From positions 62,001 to 126,000 of the forward strand of contig CASFZG010000002.1 in NCBI GenBank assembly GCA_949299135.1: 64,000 nucleotides of DNA, given 5' to 3'. This DNA comes from an uncultured Phascolarctobacterium sp. (GTDB lineage Bacteria; Bacillota; Negativicutes; Acidaminococcales; Acidaminococcaceae). The position numbers and the translations under genes were made by a program. Within the stretch, counting starts at the first letter, position 1. The number at the start of each line of letters is the position of its first letter. This document shows positions 26,697-35,932 of this stretch, piece after piece. The notes beneath the pieces are model-generated. The model had not been told where the DNA came from. It was given only the letters and a program-made list of their open reading frames with translations, and did no database searches.

Positions 26697-27716
26697 ATGG
26701 AACAGAATGCAGCAAGTGAACGAGTAAAATTTGGCATAGCGATAGGCAAGTGGCGCTTTTTTATGGTGCTGCTGTTTATGGCTTTAGCAGTTACGGGCTT
26801 TTTGTGCAGTGCGCTTAACGGCGCCGTTGCCATAGCCTTTGGCGAGCTGGGCGACCTGGTAAACGGCGTGGGCAATAACGCGCACCGGCAGATACTTTAT
26901 AACATCCGCCTGCCGCGTACGATAGTGGCGGCGCTGGTTGGCATGAACCTTGCCGTTGCGGGCGCAATTTTGCAGGCGGTAATGAAGAACCCGCTGGCTG
27001 ACCCGCATATTATCGGCATTTCCTCCGGCGCGGGGCTGGCAGGTATCGGCGTAATTGTGCTGTGGCCTGCCATGGAATATTTAATCGTGCCGGTGGCGTT
27101 TTTGGGCGCAATGCTTGCCGCGTGCTGCATTTACCTGCTGGCGTGGAAAAACGGCATCCGCCCCTTGCGCGTAGTGCTGGCCGGTGTGGCGGTGTCGTCG
27201 TTTTTAGGCGCGGGCATTTCGGCAATACTGGTGCTTTACAGCGACAGGGTACACGGCGCACTTTTGTGGATGGTTGGCGGGCTTGCCGCACGAAGCTGGC
27301 CGCATGTGGAAATTATTTTGCCGTACGCTGTTTTGGGGCTGGTGCTGGCAATTTTGGGCGCAGGCTACCTTAATATTTTGCAGCTGGGCGACGATGTTGC
27401 CAAAGGGCTTGGCGTTAACGTGGAACTGGTGCGTATTTTGCTGACGGCAACGGCGGCGCTTCTGGCGGCCAGTGCCGTTTCCGTAGCCGGGTTGTTGGGC
27501 TTTGTGGGGCTTGTTGTGCCGCATACCGTGCGTTTGCTGATTGGTTCGGACTACCGCTTTTTAATACCTTGCAGCGCGCTTTTGGGCATTGCCGCCGTAA
27601 CTTACAGCGATACGCTGGCGCGCATGGCATTTGCGCCGCTGGAACTGCCGGTCGGTATTTTTATGGCGGCGCTCGGCGCACCGTTCTTCCTGTTTTTACT
27701 GAGAAAGGAGTTATAA
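26697..27716 (+). CDS. FecCD/BtuC-family ABC permease
   Basis: 339 residues with about ten membrane helices. Family blocks visible are NIRLPRTIVAALVGMNLAVAG, QAVMKNPLADPHIIGISSGA, the coupling region GLNVE-like LGVNVELVRI, and GFVGLVVPHTVRLLIGSDYR near the C-terminus. It forms the inner-membrane channel with the ATPase encoded 2 bases downstream. Confidence 0.93.
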   Translation: MEQNAASERVKFGIAIGKWRFFMVLLFMALAVTGFLCSALNGAVAIAFGELGDLVNGVGNNAHRQILYNIRLPRTIVAALVGMNLAVAGAILQAVMKNPLADPHIIGISSGAGLAGIGVIVLWPAMEYLIVPVAFLGAMLAACCIYLLAWKNGIRPLRVVLAGVAVSSFLGAGISAILVLYSDRVHGALLWMVGGLAARSWPHVEIILPYAVLGLVLAILGAGYLNILQLGDDVAKGLGVNVELVRILLTATAALLAASAVSVAGLLGFVGLVVPHTVRLLIGSDYRFLIPCSALLGIAAVTYSDTLARMAFAPLELPVGIFMAALGAPFFLFLLRKEL

Positions 27717-27717
27717 C

Positions 27718-28506
27718 ATGGCTTCGCTTTCAGTACATAATTTAAGCATTACCGTTAATAAAAACGAAATTTTAAAAAATATCAGCATCAGCTTCCGTGA
27801 AGGTAAACGTACGGCCATCATCGGCCCTAACGGCTGCGGCAAAAGCACGCTTTTGCGTGCGGTATCTGGCTTGAGCCGTGATTATAAGGGCAGCGTGTTG
27901 TTGGATGGTGTGGAAATGAAAAAACTGGCGCGTAGCGTGATTGCCGAAAAGCTGGCTATTTTGCCGCAGGGCGTAAGCGCACCGGCTGATTTAACAGTGA
28001 AAGATTTGGTAGCGTATGGGCGCTTCCCTTACCGCAGCATGTTTAAGGCCAGCGGCAGGGAGGATGCGCGCATAATTGTGGAAGCGATGGAGAAAATGCG
28101 CGTAAGCCATTTGCAAAGCCGCCTTGTGGCTACCTTAAGCGGCGGTGAACGCCAGCGTGCGTGGATTGCCATGGCACTGGCGCAGCAGCCGCAGATTTTG
28201 CTTTTGGACGAGCCGACAACCTACCTTGACATTGCGCACCAGCTGGAAATTATGCAGATTGTTGCGGAGCTGAACGCGCGCGAAGGTATGACGGTAATTA
28301 TGGTGCTGCACGATATTAACCATGCGCGGTTATATGCCGACGATGTTGTCGTTATTAAAAACAAAGGCGTGTTTGCCGCAGGCGAGCCGCAAACGGTTAT
28401 TACGCCGGGCACGCTGGGCGAGGTTTTCGGCGTCGAGGCGGCTGTTTATAAAAACAGTGAAAGGCAGGCGGAGGAGGTAATATTCCCCTTTGCGCTGCGC
28501 AGGTAA
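27718..28506 (+). CDS. FecE/BtuD-family ABC ATPase
   Basis: 262 residues: Walker A GPNGCGKST (36-44), Q-loop ILPQG, signature LSGGERQR, Walker B ILLLDEPTTYLD, and the switch histidine in VLHDINHAR. It powers the BtuCD/FecCD-type importer formed with the two upstream genes. AAAGGAG precedes the start; the stop is 5 bases before the next ABC gene. Confidence 0.94.
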   Translation: MASLSVHNLSITVNKNEILKNISISFREGKRTAIIGPNGCGKSTLLRAVSGLSRDYKGSVLLDGVEMKKLARSVIAEKLAILPQGVSAPADLTVKDLVAYGRFPYRSMFKASGREDARIIVEAMEKMRVSHLQSRLVATLSGGERQRAWIAMALAQQPQILLLDEPTTYLDIAHQLEIMQIVAELNAREGMTVIMVLHDINHARLYADDVVVIKNKGVFAAGEPQTVITPGTLGEVFGVEAAVYKNSERQAEEVIFPFALRR

Positions 28507-28510
28507 TTTT

Positions 28511-29371
28511 ATGATAGAAATTAGCGGATTAACCAAAAATTTTGCCGTTAAGGATAAAAACGGGCACAAAGCCGTTAAAACGGCGGTTGATAATTTAAGC
28601 CTGACCATTAACAATGGTGAACTGTTTGGGCTGCTTGGACCGAACGGTGCAGGTAAAACCACGCTCGTCGGTATGTTGGTGGGGCTTTTGCGCCCGACTG
28701 CTGGTAAAATTTTATACAACGGGCAGAATCTGGCGCAGCACGAGCGCGATGTTAAAAAAATTATCGGCATAGTGCCGCAGCATATAAATTTTGACCAGGA
28801 TTTAACCGTATGGGAAAACATGGAGCTGCACGGGCGCTTGCACCACATGCCGGAAAAGCAGCGCCATGAGCGGATTGATGAGCTTTTGGACTACGTTGGT
28901 TTAAGTGAGCGCCGCAACGATAACATTAAAGCGCTTAGCGGCGGCTTAAAACGCCGTCTTTTAATTGTGCGTGCGCTGATGCACAAGCCGCAGGTTTTAT
29001 TTTTGGACGAGCCGACAGTTGCGCTTGACCCGCAGGTGCGCCGCCGTATTTGGGATTTAATCCGCGGACTGCATAAGGACGGTGTTACGATAGTGCTTAC
29101 CACGCATTACATTGAAGAAGCCGAAGCATTGTGCGGGCGCGTGGCGATTATGGACAGCGGTAGGCTGGTAACAACCGGCGCTCCGGAAGCGCTGTGCCGC
29201 AATTTGGGCAGCTATGCTGCGGAATGGGACGGAGAAAACGGCAGGCAGTACCGCTTTTTTGCTGATATGGACGAAGCGCAGAATTTTGCTTCCGGCAGGG
29301 AAGGCGCGCTCACACGCCGAACCAACCTTGAGGACGTATTTATTGAACTTACCGGAAAGGCGATGAAATAA
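28511..29371 (+). CDS. ABC transporter ATPase (DrrA/CcmA type)
   Basis: 286 residues with Walker A GPNGAGKTT, signature LSGGLKRRLLI, Walker B VLFLDEPTVALDP, and the family H-loop LTTHYIEEAEALCG. The C-terminal extension is that of exporter ATPases of the daunorubicin/ABC-2 group. Its own ATG at 28511 lies 5 bases after the importer ATPase stop. With the ABC-2 permease it overlaps, it probably exports or inserts an unknown compound in the same regulon. Confidence 0.9.
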   Translation: MIEISGLTKNFAVKDKNGHKAVKTAVDNLSLTINNGELFGLLGPNGAGKTTLVGMLVGLLRPTAGKILYNGQNLAQHERDVKKIIGIVPQHINFDQDLTVWENMELHGRLHHMPEKQRHERIDELLDYVGLSERRNDNIKALSGGLKRRLLIVRALMHKPQVLFLDEPTVALDPQVRRRIWDLIRGLHKDGVTIVLTTHYIEEAEALCGRVAIMDSGRLVTTGAPEALCRNLGSYAAEWDGENGRQYRFFADMDEAQNFASGREGALTRRTNLEDVFIELTGKAMK

Positions 29372-30108
29372 TGCTGAGCGATATTGCTACGGCGTTTTGG
29401 CGCGACTGGCTGGTTTTGCGCCACCGCCTGATGAAATTTATATTGAGCCGCATGGTTGCGCCGGTACTGTATATGGTTGCTTTTGGCTGGGGGCTTAGCC
29501 GCAGCATAAATGTCAGCGGCGGCAGTTATCTTGATTTTATTGTACCCGGCATTTTAGCGCTGAACTCCATGAACATTTCGTTCAACAGCTTAACGCCGCT
29601 GTGTACGGAAAAGGTGTACCATAAATCGCTGGAGGAATACCTCGTCGCGCCGATATCCCCGGCAGGTTTTATAACAGGTAAGATACTGGCGGCGGTGCTG
29701 CGCGGGCTGATAAGCAGCGCCATTATTGTTGTGCTGGCGTTGTGTTTTGGTGCAAAGCTTACGCTGACGCCGGCTTTTGTGCTGGTGCTGGCGGTTAACT
29801 GCGTTATTTTTGCGCAGGCTGGTTTTTGTGCGGCGCTTTTAGTGCGCAACTTTGAAGACATGGCAAGGGTTAACACTTATTTGCTTTTGCCGATGTCGTT
29901 TTTGTGCGGCACTTTTTTTAAAACAGACCGCCTGCCGCAGCTTGCCGCCTGCGTGATTGAGCTTTTGCCGCTAACGCATACTGCCGTGCTTTTGCGCGCC
30001 ATCAGCAGCGGGGAGCCTGTGCCGTGGCAATCTGCCGCAGTGCTGGCATTTTACGCCGCTGTATTTTACGCTGCCTGCCTGTACATTTTTAAAGGGCTTA
30101 AGCAGTAG
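29371..30108 (+). CDS. ABC-2 type permease
   Basis: 245 residues with six membrane segments; LDFIVPGILALNSMNISFN and the central YLVAPISPAGFITGKILAA are the ABC-2 membrane-domain pattern. It overlaps the ATPase gene by one base (TAATG), so a stable DrrAB-like pair is expected. The substrate is unknown. Confidence 0.9.
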   Translation: MLSDIATAFWRDWLVLRHRLMKFILSRMVAPVLYMVAFGWGLSRSINVSGGSYLDFIVPGILALNSMNISFNSLTPLCTEKVYHKSLEEYLVAPISPAGFITGKILAAVLRGLISSAIIVVLALCFGAKLTLTPAFVLVLAVNCVIFAQAGFCAALLVRNFEDMARVNTYLLLPMSFLCGTFFKTDRLPQLAACVIELLPLTHTAVLLRAISSGEPVPWQSAAVLAFYAAVFYAACLYIFKGLKQ

Positions 30109-30124
30109 GGCAAAAAGAGCATAA

Positions 30125-30166
30125 AAATACCCCTTTTACACTTGTTTGGTAAAAGGGGTTATTTGT
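30125..30166. terminator. Bidirectional terminator
   Basis: ACCCCTTTTAC (30129-30139) pairs with GTAAAAGGGGT (30149-30159), flanked by A- and T-runs between the ABC operon and the convergent thioredoxin gene. Confidence 0.82.
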
Positions 30167-30167
30167 T

Positions 30168-30695
30168 TCACTGCACTTTATTTAAAAAGTCACGCAGCTG
30201 CTGTTCGTTCATTGCGCCGATGTGGGAATGAATAATCGTACCGTACTTATCAACGATGTACGATGCCGGTATGCCCTGCAATGCGTAATCCTTAATAATG
30301 GCGTTTTTGTCGCCCCAGTACATCGGGAAGGCAAAGCTGCTTTCTTTGGTATATTTTTCGTAATCAGCCTTGGCGTCGTCGATGCTTACGGTGAAGAACT
30401 CAATTTTATCCTTGTAATCAGGGTAAATTTTGTTCATCTCGGGCATTTCCACCATGCAGGGGCCGCACCAAGTTGCCCAGAAGTTTACAAACACGGTTTT
30501 GCCGCGCAGGTCAGAAAGTTTAAGCTGCGTGCCGTCCATGGCGGTAACGGTAATATCAGGCGCTTCGGTGTTGATGGTTTCCTGCGCCGCGTTGTTAAAA
30601 TTATTGGCCTGATAGTATGACCAGCCAAAAGCGCTGCCGATGCCTACAACAGCCGCCGCAACAGTAATAAGCAAAAATTTTTTCCAAGTAAACAT
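30168..30695 (-). CDS. TlpA/ResA-like membrane-anchored thioredoxin
   Basis: 175 residues. An uncleaved N-terminal anchor (LLITVAAAVVGIGSAFGW) precedes an AhpC/TSA-redoxin domain with VNFWATWCGPC (Cys77, Cys80) and the cis-proline loop GIPASYIVD. Such proteins reduce disulfides outside the cytoplasmic membrane, often for cytochrome or metal-centre assembly. It is last in a three-gene minus-strand operon with a NapH-like ferredoxin-type protein, which could supply its electrons. Confidence 0.92.
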   Translation of the reverse strand: MFTWKKFLLITVAAAVVGIGSAFGWSYYQANNFNNAAQETINTEAPDITVTAMDGTQLKLSDLRGKTVFVNFWATWCGPCMVEMPEMNKIYPDYKDKIEFFTVSIDDAKADYEKYTKESSFAFPMYWGDKNAIIKDYALQGIPASYIVDKYGTIIHSHIGAMNEQQLRDFLNKVQ

Positions 30696-30705
30696 TTAAC
30701 CACTC

Positions 30706-31524
30706 CTAAAATTTAGTTTTAAAACTTATTGCCCCCGTAGGGCAGTATTTTTTACATTCGCCGCAGTTAATGCACTCGCGGTCGCCAACTTTTTGGCAGT
30801 CCATTTTACAAACTTTAACGCAGGCATTGCAGTTTGTGCATTTTGCCGCGTCCACGCGGATGCCGAACAGCGAAAGCCTGTTGAACAAACCGTACCATGC
30901 GCCGAGCGGGCACAGAAAACGGCAGAACGGACGGTAAACAAAAACGCACGCGCCCAGAATGACGGCCATCAGCAAAAACTTCCAGCCGAACAAAAGACCG
31001 ATGCCGCTGCGTAAATTTTCGTTAAGCGCAAGTAACGGCAATCCTGCTTCCAACGTACCGGCGGGGCAGATGTATTTGCAGAACGCCGGTGCGCCGACGC
31101 CGTCTGCCGCCCAAAAGTAAACCGGCAGCAACACCACAAAAATAACGGCGATAACATATTTAAGGTAAGTCAGCTTTGCCGTTATGCTGTTTTTGGCAAG
31201 CTTCGGCGTGGGGATTTTGTATAACAAATCCTGCACCAATCCAAACGGGCATAGCCAGCCGCAAATTATCCTGCCTAAGCAGAGCGCGAATAAAAGTAAA
31301 AGCCCGACAACGTAAAACGGAAATTTAAGCGCCGTCCCCGCAAGGCTGCTTTGCAGCGAGCCGATGGGGCACGCACCTAAAGCGCCGGGGCACGAATAGC
31401 AGTTTAACACCGGCACGCACACGCTTTTGGGCTGCGCCTGCCAGATACGCCCGGTGATGAAGCCCGGCAGGTTGCCGTTGTGCAAAATGGCGGAAGCAAG
31501 CTGCACAAAAAACCGTTTAGCCAA
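30706..31524 (-). CDS. NapH/YccM-like polyferredoxin membrane protein
   Basis: 272 residues. Membrane helices carry CGWLCPFGLVQDLL and FCRFLCPLGAWYG, the cysteine-proline motifs of NapH/RdxA-type electron carriers. The C-terminus has two 4Fe-4S ferredoxin clusters: CTNCNACVKVC and CINCGECKKYC. A further CYSCPGALGACP lies near the N-terminus. The start is TTG 31524, with GGAG upstream and an 8-base overlap with the CXXC microprotein. It could move electrons across the membrane to the TlpA-like protein. Confidence 0.9.
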   Translation of the reverse strand: MAKRFFVQLASAILHNGNLPGFITGRIWQAQPKSVCVPVLNCYSCPGALGACPIGSLQSSLAGTALKFPFYVVGLLLLFALCLGRIICGWLCPFGLVQDLLYKIPTPKLAKNSITAKLTYLKYVIAVIFVVLLPVYFWAADGVGAPAFCKYICPAGTLEAGLPLLALNENLRSGIGLLFGWKFLLMAVILGACVFVYRPFCRFLCPLGAWYGLFNRLSLFGIRVDAAKCTNCNACVKVCKMDCQKVGDRECINCGECKKYCPTGAISFKTKF

Positions 31525-31639
31525 TGCCGATGCACTCCAGACAGATAAGGATTGCTTTGTGCAGCACTTCCATATATTCTTTTTGGTAAATGCCCGCCGC
31601 TAAAAACGCCGCGGCAAGCAGCCATAAAAATATTCTCAT
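31517..31639 (-). CDS. CD1871A-family CXXC microprotein (40 aa)
   Basis: A 40-residue protein below common gene-length cut-offs. It has a hydrophobic helix (FLWLLAAAFLAAGIY), then EYMEVLHKAILICLECIGIG, ending in a CLEC (CxxC) motif. This ending matches what is annotated elsewhere as CD1871A-family CXXC proteins, which accompany 4Fe-4S/TlpA operons. GGTGATG precedes the ATG. Its stop overlaps the TTG start of the polyferredoxin gene, indicating coupled translation. Confidence 0.85.
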   Translation of the reverse strand: MRIFLWLLAAAFLAAGIYQKEYMEVLHKAILICLECIGIG

Positions 31640-31750
31640 TTCATCACCGCTATTATTATACAATATGCTTTTACCTGCAAACAAGTCGGCAGAAAAATAT
31701 TTTACTTATTATAGTAAAAAAGATATACTGGTAATAAAGAAGGTGAGATA

Positions 31751-32338
31751 ATGGAAAAATTTGGCGCTGGGTTAGTATGGCGTGGTAATAGGAAAGTAAT
31801 TTATTTAATAATTGCTTTGTTGTTATTAAATGGAATCTATCAAAATTTTCGTGAAAATATTTGTTATTATAATGATTACCCGATTTCTGTTATAACAAGA
31901 AAATTTGGCAATTATGACAAAGAAACAGGGCAACAATATTTGTATGGCGGTAGTAAAACTGCTGTTGAATTTTTTTGTTCTCTTGCAAAGGAGTGGCAAG
32001 ATGTACAAATAATAGCTGATGATGAAAATAAAATAACAGCATATTCAAAAGATGAAAATATACAGATTACTTTGGTTTATCCCAAAAATAATGAGGATGT
32101 TTCTCAAATTTTAATAAAATCGGATGATGATAGATGGTTCCCGTATAGTTCTAATCAAATTATCAATTTTAAAGTATTAGATTATCATATTGATGACCCG
32201 GGGAAAATAATGGGAGGAAAAGAAGAAGCAGATAAGGTTAGGGTTTATATTGAAGAAGTAAAAAAAGAAGAAAAAATGAGTAAAGAACAAATGAGCAATT
32301 TTATAAAAAATAACCTGAAAAGCAAAAACGGTAATTAA
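31751..32338 (+). CDS. AT-rich orphan membrane-anchored protein
   Basis: 195 residues that I do not recognise. One N-terminal membrane helix (VIYLIIALLLLNGIY, about 17-31) is followed by a soluble domain rich in D, N, K and I, and a lysine-rich tail. Base and codon use are much richer in A+T than the neighbours, suggesting recent acquisition. AAGGTGAG precedes the ATG. It stands alone between divergent operons. Confidence 0.7.
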   Translation: MEKFGAGLVWRGNRKVIYLIIALLLLNGIYQNFRENICYYNDYPISVITRKFGNYDKETGQQYLYGGSKTAVEFFCSLAKEWQDVQIIADDENKITAYSKDENIQITLVYPKNNEDVSQILIKSDDDRWFPYSSNQIINFKVLDYHIDDPGKIMGGKEEADKVRVYIEEVKKEEKMSKEQMSNFIKNNLKSKNGN

Positions 32339-32372
32339 GCGAGTGAATGTTTGCATGCGTGCGCATAAATTA

Positions 32373-32401
32373 TTGAAATGACCGGCGCGATGTAGTATAA
32401 T
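32373..32401 (+). promoter_or_regulatory. yebC promoter
   Basis: TTGAAA (32373-32378), 17 bases, TATAAT (32396-32401). Confidence 0.75.
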
Positions 32402-32452
32402 AGTTTAGTATTATGGGTTTATTACCAGTTAAGTTTTTAGGAGGAATCAGTT

Positions 32453-33199
32453 ATGTCCGGACATTCTAAATGGGCTAATATCAAACACAAAAAAGGCAAA
32501 GCCGATGCTGCGCGCGGTAAAATTACCACCAAAATCGGCAGAGAAATTACCATTGCTGTGCAGATGGGAGGCCCTGACCCTACCGGCAATATGAGATTAA
32601 AACTGGCTTTAAGCAAAGCTAAAGCCAACAATATACCGAAAGATAACATCCAGCGTGCCATTAAAAAAGGCCAGGGTGCTGCCGAAGGCGGCAACTACGA
32701 AGAAATTACCTACGAAGGCTACGGCCCGGCAGGCGTTGCCGTTATGGTATCCGCACTTACCAACAACCGCAACCGCACCGCTGCCGATGTGCGCCACGTA
32801 TTCAGCAAATCCGGCGGCAACATGGGCGAAACCGGCTGCGTAAACTGGATGTTCAAACGCAAAGGCGTATTCAGCATCGACGCTGAGGAAAACGAAGGCC
32901 TGACCGAGGACGACCTGATGATGATTGCGCTGGACGCAGGCGCCGAAGATGTTAAGAGCGAAGAAGGCGCTTTTGAAATCATCACCCAGCCGGAAGACTT
33001 TGACGCTGTGGAAAAAGCGCTGGCCGACAACAACGTAGAGGTTGCCATGGCAGAAATTACCATGATTCCCGATACGATGGCCGAGCTTGACGAAGAAGGC
33101 GTTGCCAAAGTACAGAAAATGCTGGACCTTTTGGACGACCTTGACGACGTGCAGGATGTTTACACCAATGCGGACCTGCCGGAAGATGACGAAGAATAA
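32453..33199 (+). CDS. yebC: YebC/PmpR-family protein
   Basis: 248 residues with the diagnostic N-terminus MSGHSKWANIKHKKGKAD, then GNMRLKLALSKAKANNIPKDNI and YEGYGPAGVAVMVSALTNN. Family members act as DNA-binding regulators and, in recent work, as factors easing translation through proline-rich stretches. AGGAGG precedes the start. yebC before ruvCAB is a conserved arrangement. Confidence 0.95.
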   Translation: MSGHSKWANIKHKKGKADAARGKITTKIGREITIAVQMGGPDPTGNMRLKLALSKAKANNIPKDNIQRAIKKGQGAAEGGNYEEITYEGYGPAGVAVMVSALTNNRNRTAADVRHVFSKSGGNMGETGCVNWMFKRKGVFSIDAEENEGLTEDDLMMIALDAGAEDVKSEEGAFEIITQPEDFDAVEKALADNNVEVAMAEITMIPDTMAELDEEGVAKVQKMLDLLDDLDDVQDVYTNADLPEDDEE

Positions 33200-33208
33200 T
33201 TGAAATTT

Positions 33209-33240
33209 ACAGGGGGCAGGCTTAACGGCCTGCCTGCTTT
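33209..33240 (+). terminator. Weak stem-loop between yebC and ruvC
   Basis: GGCAGG and CCTGCC arms around CTTAACGG, followed only by TGCTTTG, so read-through into ruvC is likely. Confidence 0.45.
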
Positions 33241-33261
33241 GTATAAGACGGGAGTTTGTGT

Positions 33262-33759
33262 ATGCTGGCATTAGGTATTGACCCCGGCACCGCTATCTGC
33301 GGCTTTGGGCTGGTGGAGATGATTGGCAACCGCCTGCGCCCCGTGCATTACGGCGCGGTGTTTACCGATAAGGATTTACTGCCGGAACTGCGTTTAAAAA
33401 AAATCTACGACGGGCTGACGGAGCTTATTGAAGAATACCGCCCCGATATTATGAGCGTGGAGCAGCTTTTTTTTAACCGCAATGTTACGACGGCAATCAG
33501 CGTAGGGCAGGCGCGCGGCGTGGTGCTTTTAACGGCGGCCAACCACAACCTGCCGGTGCTGGAGTTTACACCGATACAGGTTAAACAGTCGGTAGTCGGC
33601 TTTGGCAGCGCCGATAAAAAGCAGGTGCAGTTTATGGTTAAGCACCTTTTAAACTTGCGCGAAACACCAAAACCCGATGATGTGGCGGACGCACTGGCAA
33701 TGGCCATCTGCGGGCTGCACACGGCGTCAACAAGAAGATGGACGGAGCTTGCAAAATGA
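33262..33759 (+). CDS. ruvC: Holliday junction resolvase RuvC
   Basis: 165 residues of the RNase H-like fold. LALGIDPGT holds the first catalytic Asp (7), SVEQLFF the glutamate, and [12 protein letters not shown] the final Asp pair. GGGAG at 33250-33254 sets ATG 33262 rather than the upstream GTG at 33256. Its stop overlaps the ruvA ATG (ATGA). Confidence 0.95.
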   Translation: MLALGIDPGTAICGFGLVEMIGNRLRPVHYGAVFTDKDLLPELRLKKIYDGLTELIEEYRPDIMSVEQLFFNRNVTTAISVGQARGVVLLTAANHNLPVLEFTPIQVKQSVVGFGSADKKQVQFMVKHLLNLRETPKPDDVADALAMAICGLHTASTRRWTELAK

Positions 33760-34361
33760 TTGGTTCAATAAAAGGCAAAGTTGCAGAACTACAAAATGAA
33801 TACTGCCTGATAGAAACGCCGGGCGGCGTCGGTTACCGCGTGTTTATGCCCTCGGCCAACCTTGCGGCGCTTACCATGGGCAGCGAGGTGCGCGTGCATA
33901 CCTATACTTCCGTGCGCGAGGACGCAATTTTATTGTTCGGCTTTCTGCAAAAGCAGTATTACGATTTATTTGTGCTGTTAATAGGCATCAGCGGCGTTGG
34001 CCCAAAGGTTGCGCTGGGTATTTTATCGGCTGTAAAGCCGGATGATTTTTACATGGCGGTGGAAAACCGCGATATGAAGGCGCTGACCAAGCTGCCGGGC
34101 ATTGGCAAAAAGACGGCGGAACGCCTGCTGCTTGAATTGAAGGACAAGATAAGCGGCGGCAGTGATGTGATTGACGCTGTATTTTACCCGCAGAGCGATG
34201 TGCCGCAAAACGCCGTCGGCGAAGCGATTGAGGCTTTGCAGGCGCTGGGTTACAGCAACAGCGAGATTGTACCGGCCTTAAAAACCGTGCCGGGCTACGA
34301 AGCAATGCCCTGCGAGGATATCATCAAGCAGGTGCTTAAGGTATTTGCCGGGAGGAAATAA
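33756..34361 (+). CDS. ruvA: Holliday junction helicase subunit RuvA
   Basis: 201 residues with OB-fold start [13 protein letters not shown], the acidic-pin region, helix-hairpin-helix [16 protein letters not shown] and [22 protein letters not shown], and the C-terminal domain that contacts RuvB. CGGAG at 33743-33747 supports ATG 33756. It tetramerises on Holliday junctions and loads RuvB. Confidence 0.95.
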   Translation: MIGSIKGKVAELQNEYCLIETPGGVGYRVFMPSANLAALTMGSEVRVHTYTSVREDAILLFGFLQKQYYDLFVLLIGISGVGPKVALGILSAVKPDDFYMAVENRDMKALTKLPGIGKKTAERLLLELKDKISGGSDVIDAVFYPQSDVPQNAVGEAIEALQALGYSNSEIVPALKTVPGYEAMPCEDIIKQVLKVFAGRK

Positions 34362-35371
34362 TGAACGAACAGGAAAGAATTATTACCGGCAGGGAACAGG
34401 ATACTGACGGCTGGCAGTACAGCCTGCGCCCGCGCCGCCTTGCCGAATACATCGGGCAGAACCAGGTAAAACAGAATATGCAGGTGTTTATCAAGGCAGC
34501 GGCAGAACGCGGCGAAGCGCTGGACCATGTGCTTTTGTTCGGGCCTCCGGGGCTTGGCAAAACCACGCTGGCCAATATTATCGCTAACGAACTTAACGTC
34601 AACATCCGCGTAACCAGCGGCCCGGCGATTGAACGTCAGGGCGATTTGGCAGCGATTTTGACGAATCTTGGCGAGAACGATGTGCTGTTCATCGACGAGA
34701 TTCACCGCCTGAGCAAAACGGTGGAGGAAATTTTGTATTCCGCCATGGAGGATTTTGCGCTGGACATCATCATCGGCAAAGGGCCGAGTGCGCGCAGTGT
34801 GCGCCTTGATTTGCCGAAGTTTACGCTGATTGGCGCAACGACACGTTTGGGTGCCATTGCCGCGCCTTTGCGCGACCGTTTTGGCGTGCAGTGCCGTTTG
34901 GAATTTTACAAGCCGGAAGAACTGTGCTTTATTATTGAGCGTGCGGCAGAAATTCTGGGCGTTGCCATCGACCGTGAGGGCGCGCAGGCTATTGCCCGCC
35001 GCAGCCGCGGTACGCCGCGTGTTGCTAACCGTTTGTTAAAGCGCGTGCGCGACTTTGCGCAGGTGGCAGGCGCGGGCAGCATAACTGCGCAGGTTGCCGA
35101 TGAAGCGCTGGCACGCCTTGAAGTTGACCAGTACGGGCTGGACCGCAACGACCGCCGCATTTTGCAGACGATTGTCAAAACCTTTAACGGCGGCCCGGTG
35201 GGCATTGAAACCATTGCCGCTGCGGTCAGCGAAGAAAGCGATACTATTGAGGACGTAATCGAGCCGTATCTGATGCAGCTGGGCTTAATCCAGCGCACGC
35301 CGCGCGGACGTATTGCTACGCGCGAAACGTACAGATATCTTGGCTTGCCCTATAAAGAGGAGAAACGTTAA
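34361..35371 (+). CDS. ruvB: Holliday junction helicase subunit RuvB
   Basis: 336-residue AAA+ motor: Walker [13 protein letters not shown], Walker [10 protein letters not shown], sensor-1 [19 protein letters not shown], sensor-2 [17 protein letters not shown], and a C-terminal winged helix with RTPRGR. It overlaps ruvA by one base and queH by one base. Confidence 0.97.
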   Translation: MNEQERIITGREQDTDGWQYSLRPRRLAEYIGQNQVKQNMQVFIKAAAERGEALDHVLLFGPPGLGKTTLANIIANELNVNIRVTSGPAIERQGDLAAILTNLGENDVLFIDEIHRLSKTVEEILYSAMEDFALDIIIGKGPSARSVRLDLPKFTLIGATTRLGAIAAPLRDRFGVQCRLEFYKPEELCFIIERAAEILGVAIDREGAQAIARRSRGTPRVANRLLKRVRDFAQVAGAGSITAQVADEALARLEVDQYGLDRNDRRILQTIVKTFNGGPVGIETIAAAVSEESDTIEDVIEPYLMQLGLIQRTPRGRIATRETYRYLGLPYKEEKR

Positions 35372-35916
35372 TGAAACTTTTAATGCATGCCTGCTGCGGG
35401 CCGTGCGCCTGCTATCCCACGGAAAAGCTGACGGCGGACGGCGTGCAGTTTGACATTATCTTTTTTAACCCCAACATTCACCCGTACAAGGAATTTAAAC
35501 GCCGCATTGCCGCCCTGCGCGAGCTTTGCGAAAAGAAAAAATACCACCTTACGGTGGATAAAAGCTACCCTTTGGAAGAATGTGTGCGCGGTATGCTGGA
35601 TGAACCGGGCTGCCGCTGCGCTTACTGCTACCGCACCCGTATGCGTTACGCGGCGCAGTACGCCAAAGAGCACGGCTATGATGCTTTTACAACGACGCTT
35701 CTGGTAAGCCCTTACCAAAAGCATGAACTGATTAAACAACTGGCGGAAGAAGCCTCCAGAGAGTTTGACATACCCTTTTATTATGAGGATTTCCGCGTGG
35801 GTTATCAGCGCGGCGTCGATATCAGCTTAGAGCTGGAGCTGTACCGCCAGCCTTACTGCGGCTGTGTGTTCAGTGAACGCGACCGTTACGAGAAGAAGCC
35901 GAAACCAAAAGCCTGA
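35371..35916 (+). CDS. queH: Epoxyqueuosine reductase QueH
   Basis: 181 residues of the DUF208/QueH family. The start [16 protein letters not shown] carries the CC pair and nearby cysteines, followed by FFNPNIHPYKEFKRR, CRCAYCYRTRM and the final YCGCVFSERDRY. QueH replaces QueG for the last step of queuosine synthesis, reducing epoxyqueuosine in tRNA with an iron-sulfur/iron centre. queA and tgt of the same pathway follow within 2 kb. Confidence 0.93.
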   Translation: MKLLMHACCGPCACYPTEKLTADGVQFDIIFFNPNIHPYKEFKRRIAALRELCEKKKYHLTVDKSYPLEECVRGMLDEPGCRCAYCYRTRMRYAAQYAKEHGYDAFTTTLLVSPYQKHELIKQLAEEASREFDIPFYYEDFRVGYQRGVDISLELELYRQPYCGCVFSERDRYEKKPKPKA

Positions 35917-35932
35917 CGGAAGGAGGCAGCCG

